Shown here: positions 50,214 to 60,897 of the stretch, in pieces
How the letters are laid out: each line of letters starts with the position of its first letter
Position numbering within the stretch: the stretch's first letter is position 1
Assembly: GCA_002633005.1 (NCBI GenBank)
Contig: NMRA01000265.1
Coordinates: 178,328 to 242,327 of the forward strand
Direction: 5' to 3'
Length of the DNA stretch: 64,000 nt
From: Phoronis australis
Lineage: Eukaryota > Phoronida > Phoronidae
Notes under the pieces: generated by a model
Told to the model about the DNA's origin: nothing
What the model saw: the letters and a program-made list of their open reading frames with translations, nothing else
The model's database searches: none
Position numbers and translations under genes: made by a program

Positions 50214-51190
50214 CCTTCAAAATTTTGACTTCTTCAATTCACTGGTTATCTCCACAACTCAAAAGTGGAACTGATTCTGGGGTAGAAATTAAACATTCAC
50301 GCTCAATGCAATACTGGAAATTAGCTCAGTTTTTTGTTAAAAAGCCATAGAAGAGTCCTGGGAGAATGAGTTCACTTTCACAAAATCACCTTCCAGATAC
50401 AACTCTTCGTTCCATATTACTTTATAGATATTCTATGTATTTGTGACATTTAGAGGATGTTCAGACACTGAAAGAGAGAAATAGACATTAGGTCTTAATG
50501 AGCATGCCCACCTACATAATCATAAGTATCACTCGTCAAGAAACTGTGGAGAATACGCCAACTCAGTCGATATGGAGAGCATGATGTGCTGCTATTAAAA
50601 ATATTGAGAGTCCCTTTTGATTACATTCTCGGAGCCCGTTTTGAATGAGCAGCAAACAGGGTCATGCTGCACTTGTTTGCACGACATTCTTGTTACCCCC
50701 TNCCTTCAAAATTTTGACTTCTTCAATTCACTGGTTATCTCCACAACTCAATAGTGGAACTGATTCTGGTGTGGAAATCAAACATTCACGCTCAATGCAA
50801 TACTGGAAATTAGCTTAGTTTTTTTGTTAAAAAGCCATAGAAGAATCCTGGGGGAATGAGTTCACTTTCACAAAATCACGTTCCAGATACAACTCTTCAT
50901 TCCATATTACTTTATAGATATTCTATGTATTTGTGACATTTACAGGATGTTCAGACACTGAAAGAGAGAAATAGACATTAGGTCTTAATGAGGATGCCCA
51001 CCTTCATAATCATAAGTATCACTCGTCAAGAAACTGTATAGAATACGCCAACACAGTCGACATGGAGAGCATGATGTGCTGCTATTGAAAATATTGAGAG
51101 TCCCTTTTGATTACATTCACAAAGCCCGTTTTGAATGAGCAGCAAACAGGGTCATGCTGCACTTGTTTGCGCGACATTCTTGTTACCCCC
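50214..51190 (+). repeat. 489-bp tandem duplication with N at the junction
   Basis: 50214-50701 and 50703-51190 are near-identical, both beginning CCTTCAAAATTTTGACTTC and ending CTTGTTACCCCCT. A single N sits at 50702, exactly between them. Scattered substitutions amount to a few percent. Either a recent tandem duplication or two alleles joined by the assembler. Confidence 0.9.
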
Positions 51191-51933
51191 TCCATTTGTC
51201 GGTCTTTGCAGTATTTCACACCTGCTATGTACCATTGCATAATTGACTAGCTTTTGCTCTATGGTGGTATTACTGTGTCATTTTATTTCCACTTGATGAA
51301 ACAAGTATTTTCAAAATATCGTTTGTCGTCTCTTGGTCAGTTTCTTTACCAATGTTCTGATGACACGAACGGAATGGAATAAAGATTGTGACAGCAACAA
51401 GTGTCATGTATCGAACCAATTTTGCATTGTCATAGCTATGTTTAGAAGTTGCCTTACAATGTAATTCTGACCTATGATAGTAGTGACGGCAATTTTTTGA
51501 CACACAACTTTTTGACACTCAAGTTTTGCAAATGACATGTCAATGCCAGTTAGCCTTTGGCCCTTGCCCTGGAACAAAGCTGTGTGAATTACAAATATTT
51601 ATTGTGTAACATTGTTACAATTTCATTTTTGTTGATTAATACATGTGCTTATGATTAAGAGCTGATTCGTGCGGTAATCTATTTAAACAAACATCAATAC
51701 TAATTCCAACAAAAAATCAGCTGATGCGCCTGTGCAACACGGGAAAATCAGCTGAAGACGTTTCTGGCGTTAATAACTCATAACATGTCTGAATTATCTT
51801 GTGAATGTTTTAAATGACATGACAGAGAACAGTATACGCATTTTATTTTTACAAGTCTTAAAAACTCCAAACAATCGAGCAATTCGACTCATTACTTTAC
51901 CAAATCTTGAAACGAGGGAACGACCGCTCCGTA

Positions 51934-52055
51934 AAACCGGAAGTTTTCTATCCTGCGTGTGCAGCGCCCTCTCATCGTTAGTGCTTATGTCCCGTGGCCC
52001 GCGACATGCGCAACGCGCTCTAACGGGAGTTGGCAGTCCCTATCTATAGTCTATG
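51934..52055 (+). repeat. Dispersed repeat family 2 with CCGGAAGT, copy 2
   Basis: ACCGGAAGTTTTCTATCCTG, then a CG-rich centre, then CTATCTATAGTCTATG. CCGGAAGT is an ETS-type binding motif common in promoters, but its presence in two copies of a repeat argues that it came with the repeat. Confidence 0.45.
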
Positions 52056-52248
52056 ATTGCACGAGCTTTCATTTGGTCGTCGTCTGCACTGGTTCATAGA
52101 CATAACGCATCGCTGTCATCGGAATATATGTGAGAGGTAATTTGGTTGCGAAGTGAGCTATTTTCTAGCACCAAATATGTCATGGTGACAAGGCCAAAGG
52201 CAAGAAGGCCCGTGGCCGTGGTCTTGATGAGTGAGTTTAATACACTAA

Positions 52249-52617
52249 CCTTGACGCTATGTGAAGCCAAGCATCTCGCTTGGAGCTTTGTGTGACAGAG
52301 GATGAAAATTTGGACGATAAAACGTCATTGTGCTCGGCCACACCAGCAACCAAGCGAGATAGCTCCGCTACCGAAAAGTTCGGCTTCCTTTTGTCCATGT
52401 CGTCTGCTGCAAAAGCGCTTCTTTCTCCACCTCCAAGCTTTGAAACTTCCACATCCGGTAAGCTACGTCAAACTTAAGACAAAACTTAAGTCAAAAACTT
52501 AAGACGAACTTAAGATCACTTTCTTGGAACGGACTTAAGACAAACTTAAGATTTGTCTTAAAATTGACTTAAGTTTAAGATTTGTCTTAGCTAAGTCAGT
52601 TTTGTTGGAACGGGCCC
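52249..52617 (-). mobile_element. Harbinger-like element end, copy C (coding parent type)
   Basis: The right end GTTGGAACGGGCCC equals the ends of the MITEs at 19.5, 33.0 and 60.0 kb. Inside lie the same TTAAGTTTAAGATTTGTCTT and GACAAAACTTAAG blocks, then the leader AAACTTCCACAT, then the Myb-like exon. The left limit given is only the last part I can assign; the partner terminal repeat was not found. Confidence 0.65.
52250..52398 (-). CDS. Myb/SANT-like DNA-binding exon of a Harbinger-type element
   Basis: From the ATG at 52398 the exon reads MDKRKPNFSVAELSRLVAGV, then VLSSKFSSSVTQSSKRDAWL. The spaced F, L and W residues match the Myb/SANT-like domain of NAIF1 and of the DNA-binding proteins encoded by Harbinger transposons. 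It ends at a good donor (TCAAG|GTTAGT, 52250), just where such domains are often interrupted; the rest of the gene is not found to the left. An in-frame GTG extends the reading to 52452, but ATG is the sensible start. The leader runs straight into the element's terminal repeat at 52617, so it is element-encoded. Probably a truncated copy. Confidence 0.65.
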
Positions 52618-54203
52618 AGGTTCCTAGAGTAAACTAACTTCTGTAGGCCTATTTACCGGTGTTGGAAAAGTTAGCGATAGTTCATCGGCTGCTGCTAAAG
52701 TTGTGATGTGTTCTCTTGAGTCGGCTTTTTGCGATTACGTCACCTGACCCTTGCCAGTTTCTTTTCCCCCGATTCTTTTATAAAGTTCGTCGATGACGGT
52801 ACCTAGGTTGCGTAAATGTTATAACAAATTATAGGAACTTGTTTCATTTTGTTACGAGTTTTTAGTATTTTTATACCAACAAACTGAATTTTTGAACAAC
52901 CTTCGTGTTGCGAAGCTGTCATAATGTCCCGAAAGACGTATCATTTTTTAGAAAATGGCGCGTGCGCCGTGTCACGAGCGTGCTGTTTTTGAACGGACGA
53001 CACACTTCTTTGTTAAAAAGGCGGCAAATTATGCTACCAAATGACGTTTATTTGATTGTTTTCCACTTAAACGGCTGCAACGAACAGTGGGAGTGTCGGG
53101 TGACTACCAGATTTTGCATGCGCCCCCGCCGGTCCGTTAGCTTTATATGTTGATGTAGACTAAGTTTTACGAGGAGGTGACGAGTATAAGTCAACTATAC
53201 CCAGGTAGTCAACGGCTGTCTGAAATTTCGGTGTTAAAGGAGCTCAACACACAGTGGTACGATAGTCTTCATACAGCTACAGTCGGTAACTTACCTACCC
53301 TTCAAGTTAACAACGCTGAGTATTGGGTGACAGATGGCTGACTGGCTGGCTAGAGTCCACATTGCCCACGGCACAGTCACACCAGTGTAAATTGTTGATA
53401 CGGACTGATTGCACCGGCAAATTTTCGTCTGACGATGACGATGACTGGGTATCACTTTGTGTTGCCTCTGCTCAAACAGGTATTCCTGGTGACCCGACAT
53501 TTCGCACTAAAATTTCATATTCCGACAATATGAAAAACGCTACTTGATTTCACGCTAACACAGGACACTGATTGCCCCCGCCAAATACATGTACGTCACG
53601 AGACTGAGCAGCGCTCCAAGTCTGTAATTGTTTTGAAATTCGTTAGAGAATAAAAGTTTAATTTTTGTTGTTGAATTATTTGTGAAATTAATCAACTATT
53701 CATGGAAAACTATCCAGAATTTATTCAGAATAAAATACAGTTCCCTTTTAATACTATAAACCGGGCGCACGCGCTACTGCAGCTGACAACTTGAGGCCAT
53801 TTAGTGTTACTGGTCACGTGACACGGTTAATTGCCGTGTAAACAAACGGGGAAATCTGCTCTTTTCAAAGCGCGATATCTAACAAATAAAGGGGCGGAAG
53901 AGTGTGATTTTTCCAGAAACATACAAAAACATACAGATGTATGCTGTAGCACTTTCTTGCGTTTTTTAAGAGTTAATCACTCGACAGGGAAAATATCAAA
54001 CTAATAGAAGATCGCAACCAGTGGCAGATTCTCGAATTGTCTGAGCGGCTGCACGCTTGTTATCCACTATGAGCGTTTTATTTTTTTCGTTTTTTCAAGA
54101 GAAACCAGTAAGATCGCGCAAATTTATCATTTTTAAATTAAAATTCGTGTCGCTCGATGCAAATACATTATATCCAGGAGACGCGCTGCTCACTTGGGAC
54201 GTA
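52618..54203. other. Gene-free, CG-richer stretch
   Basis: More CpG than the left half of the window. Open stretches at 52905-53153 and 53323-53547 (plus) lack start context or splice borders. Nothing supported. Confidence 0.35.
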
Positions 54204-54233
54204 CATTAAATGCGACCCAGGTCGCATTTAATG
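54204..54233. repeat. Near-perfect 30-bp palindrome
   Basis: CATTAAATGCGACC, two bases CA, then its exact complement GGTCGCATTTAATG. Could be the end of an element, a protein-binding site or a short hairpin. Confidence 0.8.
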
Positions 54234-55124
54234 GGGAATCTAAATTTAATGTGAACTACTGTGGAAAATGACCTCATTGGAGTCATATAGATAAATGACA
54301 GGTTTTTAAAGTTCATTATTGTGTTTTCGCCCACCTTGTGCTATACAACTAAATTCGAGAATTCCATAATGTAATAAGCAAAAAACAAAAACTCAGTTCC
54401 TCTCCTGTGCATCGCTCGGGATTATCAACGGACAAACATTTTTCTCTCACGCACGGCATTCCTCTCTCACGGATCTGAAGTCACCCCCGATCAAGAACCA
54501 GGCACTTGTTGGTGTTTTGCAGTATCTCCACATCGTGTAATTATGTAATCACAAAGAGATCAGCCCCGCTCCCACACATTATTTCGAACCCTTCCAATCC
54601 ATCCCCGCCCTTAATCTGATATACATGTACGTGCTGCGCGTCCCGCAGCCGACGAGAAATTTAAAATAAATTCTTCTCCCACGCACACTTGGCCTCAGTT
54701 CTCACGATTCCAAATAGACTTTTATAGTAAAAAAACTTGGCAGCTACACGAAGATTCTTAACATGTGGCCATGTATTTTGGATTAGTCTTCATGCAGTTC
54801 AGTAGTCAGATATTATATCCTGGCATGAGCAGTGTAAAATGGCCATTTGCCAAGTTGAGCAACTGAACAAAGGACTGTTCGAAAAATTATGCTTGTTTTT
54901 GCTTCAGCCCAGCTTTTCCACATCATATTTCTGGTCTGCACGCCGTTCGGTACTTTCACTCCCTAATTGCGGCATATATTGAAAAAGTAAGATTTCCAAT
55001 GCCGCACGTTACTCAGGTGATCCCGAGACCTAAACATTCGAGTATCGAACATTATTGAAAGATCGCCAGTTGCAGGTACAATGTATCGCGTCTGCTTATC
55101 CCAACCCCCAGTTGCGGAGAAACC
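54234..55124. other. Gene-free stretch
   Basis: No exon, element end or regulatory site that I can support. Confidence 0.4.
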
Positions 55125-55485
55125 CAGTGGCGGATTTAGAGGGGGGCCAAGACCCCCTAAAATTCTCCCAGATTCCATTTAGCAGTTCAGGGGTGCGAAA
55201 GTCCGACAGGCAGAATCCTAACTAATACATGCGCGAACCCAGGCCGGGGGGCTCGGGGGCTTCTTAGAGAAACAAAAAGTCCGAGGAAAGGGAACAAAGG
55301 TCCACAGGAATTCGTCGCGAATGCACAGTGCATGGGGTTGAACCTAGTACTCGTCTTTTTGTTCCAGTAAAAGGTCCACATTACCGGAAAATTCGACCCC
55401 CTCTATATTTTAGGCTGGGTGCGCGCATGTGAGCCTCTGCCTTGCCCCCCCACCCCCTAAAATCAAAATTCTGGATTCGCCCCTG
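55125..55485. mobile_element. GGCGGATT MITE, copy 3, with nested insertion
   Basis: Left end CAGTGGCGGATTTAGAGGGG, right end TTCTGGATTCGCCCCTG. The block TTCTCCCAGATTCCATTTAG matches the other copies. Between about 55229 and 55431 there are about 200 extra bases bordered by ATGCGCGAACCC and GGTGCGCGCATG, absent from the other copies. The insert holds, on the minus strand, GGTTCAACCCC, which resembles a tRNA-type B box; a tRNA-derived SINE is possible but no A box was found. Confidence 0.55.
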
Positions 55486-56360
55486 GAATCGTTGAATAAT
55501 GACGGGGCGGGTTTTTACGGACGTGAGGTCATTTTTTCATGGGTTAAAAAGTCTTCAGATTAAATTTAAGCCCCTGTAAAAAAACTAGCCGGAGTCATTT
55601 TTCCTGGGGTCATTATTTAGTGCTACACCGGCTCGCTTGGGTACATTTCCACTCGGTTTCCAGTGGGAAATTCTGTATTTCGGGTATAGCTCGGATGCGC
55701 AATTCAGTCGTACAGGTTTGATGTTTTGATTACTATGTACTTTCACTTTTTTGTGCAAGTTTTGAGTCACAAAACAAAGAGCTCGTAAGCAGGCAATGCA
55801 AATCCACAAAATTTCCAATATCAATTTTAACATAAGTACAGATTTTGCAGGGATATGTTTTAATAAACAGAATAAATCTGACTTCGGAATGCTTGTTGAG
55901 AAATGAGTTTTTAGAGCAGTAAATATTTCAACAGAGAATACATTATTCACTTAGATGTACTGATTTCAATGGCTAGTGAGTAGGCTCGGGGATGTTATTT
56001 TTCAGAACAAGTAAAAATACATATGATTGTCATTGATACCAAATATTTACTTAAGTACAATTAACAAACATCATCATCATTGGATAAAAGCATATGCTGG
56101 TCAATAATTATCTTTTAATTGATCTTATATGATCTCAATCACCAAGACTGATTTGGAAACAACGCATAATCGCTCCGCTTAAACAACGGTGGCAGCAACT
56201 TTCTACTCCATGGCCGAACCAAAAATCCCATGACTCCAAGGCAGGACCAAAAAACTTAACTCTTTGACTGCAAGCATAACACTGCGAGACCGCCGATTTT
56301 CAGACTGATGCCGTCACTTTTGTCCTGTGTAACACTCTCCAATAGCACCCCGGCCAACCC
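55486..56360. other. Gene-free stretch
   Basis: A minus-strand open stretch at 55585-55950 is the longest here but has no recognisable features and no borders. Confidence 0.4.
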
Positions 56361-56822
56361 GCGATCGAGAACAACCGGAAGGCGATCGAGAACGAAATTT
56401 GGCGCGAGAAGCGAAGCCAGAAAATGTAAGTAAATTTGATGAATTTTTGGTTGTTTTGAGCTTCAATACGAAAACAGAGACATGAGTTCAAGGCGCAATG
56501 CATTGAGGAAGAACAGGTAGAAGTTTAGGCTTGTGTCTCGTCCAAATATTGGAGAAAAGTTACGTTAACCGATGCATCGCTTGAGCCGAAGGTGATTTGT
56601 ATGTCATTTTTACAGATTTTGGTTATTTTTGGTTCTATATCAATATATTAATCATGAAGTTATGAAGAAATGACGTATGAAAATGTAACCCAACGCTTGT
56701 TTTCCGTAGCATTGTCAGGATCTCTGATTTATGAACCTTTTTCTGTTAAAAGAAGCGATCGAGAACGCAATGATAAGCGATTGGGAACGCACATTTGAGT
56801 TCGCTAAAGCGATCGATAACGC
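56361..56822 (+). promoter_or_regulatory. Cluster of five GCGATCGAGAAC-type motifs
   Basis: GCGATCGAGAAC at 56361, 56382 and 56755, and variants GCGATTGGGAAC (56777) and GCGATCGATAAC (56809). They lie 0.5-1 kb upstream of the transposase-like gene. They could be binding sites in the subterminal region of a large element. Function is inferred only from repetition and position. Confidence 0.4.
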
Positions 56823-56984
56823 ATTGCGGTGTGTTGAACAATAGTGAACTTTTCAGTAATAAAGAGTTTTAAAAGTTACAAAACAAGTGTGGTTCAATGA
56901 ATTAATGATATTTTGCATCATTACTGTGTTACTTTCGTGTCAAAAAAAACTAAATTTCATAGCATAGCATCCCATACCAAAAAG

Positions 56985-57260
56985 GCCTCCTGCAAACACT
57001 TGCAGCAAACTTGCCGCAAAAGTTTCTGCAAACCAGCCACAAACACATGGAATGATCTGTTGTAAGTTTCCTGCAACCCAGCCGCAAACATTACAGCAAG
57101 CCTGCTGCATGTTTGCCGCTAGCATGCAGCAAACTTTCACCATCCAAATGAAGTTTGCAGCAAGCTTGCAGCAAACATCTCCATGTCCTTATTTGGAACA
57201 GTTCCTGCAAGGCAGCTGCACACATTGCTGCAAGCTTGCTGCAAACATCTTCATGAGGTT
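56985..57260. repeat. TGCAGCAAAC-type cryptic repeat
   Basis: Short related words (TTGCAGCAAAC, TTGCCGCAAA, TCTGCAAAC, CTTGCTGCAAAC) follow one another without fixed spacing, on both strands because the core is nearly palindromic. Open stretches in it (rich in CCK, QQ, AA) are products of the repeat, not genes. Confidence 0.7.
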
Positions 57261-57297
57261 ATGGATATTTTCACAAACGATTTTATTTTTATTTCAG

Positions 57298-57577
57298 GAA
57301 ACAATTTCATTGTTATTATTGCCCGGCAAGCTTCAACGACAATGTAAAAATCATTGCCCACGCTGTGGCGGTGCACTCTTCCAGGGTTTTAAAGTACAGA
57401 CGTCTCCTTTTAGATGAAACTACTGGGAAAATGGGACTCCAAACTAAGACGCACCCAGCAGTTATTCCACGAGACGTATCAGCCGGGGGAAAACAAATTG
57501 TTGCGGCTGATGAAAGTGAGTACCGAATATTTTTACAAAACTGCGACGACAAAAGAAAAAAACGAACACGCCAATGA
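57298..57577 (+). pseudogene. Transposase-like gene, N-terminal piece
   Basis: It follows a good acceptor (TTTATTTCAG). The first frame gives CKNHCPRCGGALFQGF, a Cys-rich, zinc-binding-like start, then stops at TGA; the next frame continues with LLLDETTGKMGLQTKTHPAV and a conserved-looking IPRDVSAGG, then ends in KRKKRTRQ beside the start of the next fragment. A frameshift near 57400 and another at 57574 explain this better than introns. No upstream exon found. I know proteins of this build only as uncharacterised, often repeated genes of marine invertebrates. Confidence 0.5.
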
Positions 57578-58240
57578 AGTCAAGCAATGATAGTGAGTTT
57601 GCCAAAGAAAACCTGAAAATAGATGAGACTCCCAGTAATGAAGAATTAGAGTTTGACAAGTTGTGCTTCTTGCTTCCCCAAGTCATAGAGACAATGAAAG
57701 AAAATGGTCTCATGGAATCTTACGTGAAACTGAATGAACTTCTTGCCTCAGGTAGACTGCCTTTGAACAACATATGTTTCCTACTATTCTTGGATATAGT
57801 CGAGTGGTTTTCGGTGGAAAACACTTCCAAAATGCGTTACCAAAACCCACAAACTCTTCGGTTCTGGGAAATTGGCTACCAGCTATTTCATGGAAAGTTC
57901 ATCAGATTTATGTCTGGACAACGAAATACAGGTCAGATTTTAGATCAGTCAACATCAAGGGGAGAGTATAGCCCAGATGAATCCAAAGTGAACTTTGCAG
58001 TNGATAATGCAGAACCAATAATGATGTATGAAAACAAGTGCAAAGCACCCCAGTCCTATAATCCTAACGCATACTACAAGATTCCTAAATATTATGCTAT
58101 AGCCTACAGTTACTCTCTGAGATGTTTGCTTACAGATGTGACAAATTACTCTTTACGTGCTGGTCAGAGACGTCACTTACTGCTTTCATGGTTAATTTCG
58201 ACCACCATCTATGAGGAATGTGCTGGGAGGAAATGCCAGA
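57574..58240 (+). pseudogene. Transposase-like gene, second piece
   Basis: About 220 codons. It contains a helical start, then a well-defined block (LFLDIVEWFS, then MRYQNPQTLRFWEIGYQLFH, GKFIRFMSGQRNTGQ, YSPDESKVNFAV) that reads like a conserved domain. One N at 58002 hides a residue. The frame is lost between about 58212 and 58240, where the following frame takes over. The block resembles proteins I associate with multi-copy, transposon-like genes of marine animals; the family name is not known to me. Confidence 0.55.
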
Positions 58241-59980
58241 AGTGTATGGCAGTCCAAATCCAAAGCTACCTACCAAGTTCACACCTAGTCGAAAGCTCAT
58301 CCAAGAACAAATCGCTGCATTTATGGAGAATAACATCCACTTTCTCGGTGAGTTGATGTCGTGTGTTGCTGTGAGATCACCATCGTCAGACGTCCAAAGT
58401 GATGACGCTTATATATCGCCACAGAGTTCAAATGACGCCAAGCCAATTTTTACAGCTAGAGACTTACAGAACTGCCTTGTGTCGACGAAAAACTGGATTA
58501 ATCGGGCTTATCAGTTTTCTAGGACAACTGCATCCGAGATTCTGGTCTATATGGTGAACGATTTAGACCGGACTTACCATGCCGAAATAAATGTTGCTCA
58601 TCCTATAGTGTATGCAATGAAGGGAACAAGCATGAATAATGCCACCTTTAGAAGTACGATGAATCACGTTATCTCTGAATGTGAAGCAAGGGGTCTAAAC
58701 GTGCTGGCCACGTCTAGTGATGGACAATGGCATAAGTACGGAGTTCGCTGTGATGACAACGAACCATTGACTGTCTTGCAATTACAGAAAGATCACTGGT
58801 CAAGTGTGATGTCACAAGATAAGAAGACGATTATGTCCCAAATAAAATCTAAAGCAAATGTAAAGAGTTTTCCTGAAGATGTCCAAAAAGAGTACAATGT
58901 CAATGGTTCCGTGACTGTCTGGCACAAGACAGATTCACCGATGACTGGGTATCTAAACACAGAGCACTCAAAATCCCAGAGAAATGCAATCATTGATGCT
59001 ACTTGCCAGAACAGATATGATGGAACTGAATCTCAGCTGTTACCTGTAAAAGAAACATGCCTCGCACACCTTGAGGATGAACACTTTGAAAACACCTCTC
59101 TCGAAACTCTAAATGCTGTTGAAAATATAATTGAAAGCTCAGTAACAAATAACGTGCAGAATTCGCAGGAGTTCCTTGGACAGGACTATTTTGTCGAACC
59201 ATGGTTGTTCCAAGAAGAACCAGGTGCTACACAAAGTTTTGGCGTAACATCTGACGTGCTCTCTGGGGCTTTTTAGGCCATGTACAGTAATGACCATGAC
59301 GACTTCTATGTGCAAACTGTGATCGATATGAGTGTTGATATAATACCTTTAAGAAGAGATGGTGACCATATGGAATTGGGCGAAGAAAATCTCAACTACA
59401 CAGTATATGCCAATGATGACAACACATGTGTGGACACAGAACATGTACTTGAAAGTAAGGAGAATAGAAATGCGGAGCTGTTAGTTTCTGAGAATCGTTA
59501 CACTGTGGACACTGCAACGTCTGAATCCATGCTGAATGCTTTAAAAGCAAATGAAATGGCTGAAAACTATCATACATGGTCACGAAAAACTGTTGAAGAC
59601 TTCAAAAGACTTTTTGCATGTAAGACGACTTGCAATAAGGCACTCCACAAGTTTGAACTCCAAATGTGTCTACAAGTGTTACGTGTGCAGCACGGTTTTT
59701 GTTTTGACATTAAACCTTCAAAGAAGGAGCTAGTGCAGTTGTTCACGTCTACATTGAACTTTGGGGTAAATCCCCCTAATAGGAAGTATCATCAGCGCAA
59801 TCGAAGTGTTTGCTCACTTAGAAAAATGTGTTGTTCTGTTTTAGAACGTGCATCAAAACAAGAGCTTGCTAAGATTCTCGCAGAAAACACATGAGGTAAA
59901 GCTTTACAACAGTGGATTGAATCTGGACCATTGTACCACACTTCGTGTTTTCTTGATAGTGAAAATAGCATGAAGAATTG
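58218..59980 (+). pseudogene. Transposase-like gene, core, with two in-frame stops
   Basis: One frame runs from about 58218 to 59980, broken only by TAG (59274) and TGA (59892). It carries a strand-like stretch ILVYMVNDLDRTYHAEINVA and later GLNVLATSSDGQWHKY near 58715. A hydrophobic strand ending in Asp followed by Gly is the usual setting of a catalytic Asp in RNase H-like (DDE) transposases. The second half is acidic and less structured. The piece ends at KNW, where the MITE at 59981 begins. DDE assignment is inference from this pattern, not from a match. Confidence 0.55.
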
Positions 59981-60228
59981 GGGCCTGTTCCAAGAAACTA
60001 ACTTAAGTTCATTTTTGACTTAAGTTTATGATTTGTCTTAACTTTCAAACTTTGAAACTTCCACATTAGGCAAGTAAGTCAAAATTAAGACAAAACTTAT
60101 GTCAAACACTTAAAACAAACTTAAGATCTCTTTCTTGAATTGGTTTTGAGACAAATTTAAGTTTTATTTTAAAATTTACAAAAATTTAAGATTTGTCTTA
60201 GCTAAGTCAGTTTTGTTGGAACGGGCCC
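59981..60228 (-). mobile_element. Harbinger-like MITE, copy D, inserted in the transposase-like gene
   Basis: 248 bp, the same length as copy A. Ends GGGCCTGTTCCAAGAAAC and, reversed, GGGCCCGTTCCAACAAAA. Flanked on both sides by TTG. If element and one TTG are left out, the interrupted codon becomes TGG and the frame goes on unbroken. Interior has the leader TTTGAAACTTCCACAT shared with the Myb-like gene. Confidence 0.85.
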
Positions 60229-60897
60229 TTGGTTTTCTCGTCCAAATACTGACCAATACGGCAAGAACAGGTTCCACTTCACCGACGCCTGTCACATTTT
60301 GACTTGTATTAGGACAAAACTCTGTACTACTGGAATTGCTGGTTTAAAGCGAAAAGCATGGGAAGATGTTGCTCTATCTCGAAAAACCCATTTCAATATT
60401 GCTGTGATTGAGGATTGCGTTGGCAAGCAAGATGTAGCTTCAGCATGACGTGTATTTTCCAGGGATGTTCAAGAAAATATGCTTGACGAATATGTCAACG
60501 AGAAAGAATTTTGTGAGTTAATACGAAACTGGTTTGATGCCAAGGACGAGCCTGCCATACCTGATGCTGAAAGATGCATCCGAAGGCTTCGACTTAGAAA
60601 ATGGCTTTTAGAAGAATTTGCAGTGAACACGTTTCCGCCACAAACCCGATATATCAGAGGCATACCGATACAGACTTTCGAGGCATTGTTGGTGCACTTG
60701 GAAAGGAAAATGCAAATTTTCCCTTTCTGCAGAAATCAAACATATAATGTTCGTGCAATAGGTTCTCAGCAGGTGGAAAACTTTTCAACATTCCGAGATA
60801 TGGACTCCACTGGACAAGGGACACCAAAACCAGACTCCATTCCTCAAATGATGACAGCAGTTGCAGATTTAGACAACTGCAGAATTGACCCAAGCAG
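60229..60897 (+). pseudogene. Transposase-like gene, C-terminal piece
   Basis: The same frame as the core continues after the MITE. It begins FSRPNTDQYGKNRFHFTDA, crosses one TGA (60446), and proceeds through a charged helical region (PDAERCIRRLRLRKWLLEEF) to AIGSQQVENFSTFRDMD and a Gly/Pro/Lys stretch. VEN-F-R after a short strand is the sort of place where P-element- and hAT-like transposases have their last acidic residue; this is inference. It ends at a strong donor, AGCAG|GTAAGC. Confidence 0.6.

Noticed and set aside
51270-51518. Minus-strand open stretch with a donor-like ATTG|GTAAAG, possibly an upstream exon of the large gene.
   Set aside because: Its end phase does not suit the 45.4-kb exon, and several exons would be missing between.
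52053-52231. Apparent start of a plus-strand gene: ATG at 52053, donor ATAT|GTGAGA, acceptor TTTTCTAG at 52168, second exon ending GATGA|GTGAGT.
   Set aside because: Phase fits, but the intron would be only 39 bases, the ATG lies at the very end of a dispersed repeat, and no further exon was found downstream. The resemblance of its RRPVAVVL to any known protein start is too slight.
57052-57297. Open stretch rich in CC, QQ and AA upstream of the transposase-like gene.
   Set aside because: It is the translation of the TGCAGCAAAC repeat; coding begins after the acceptor at 57297.
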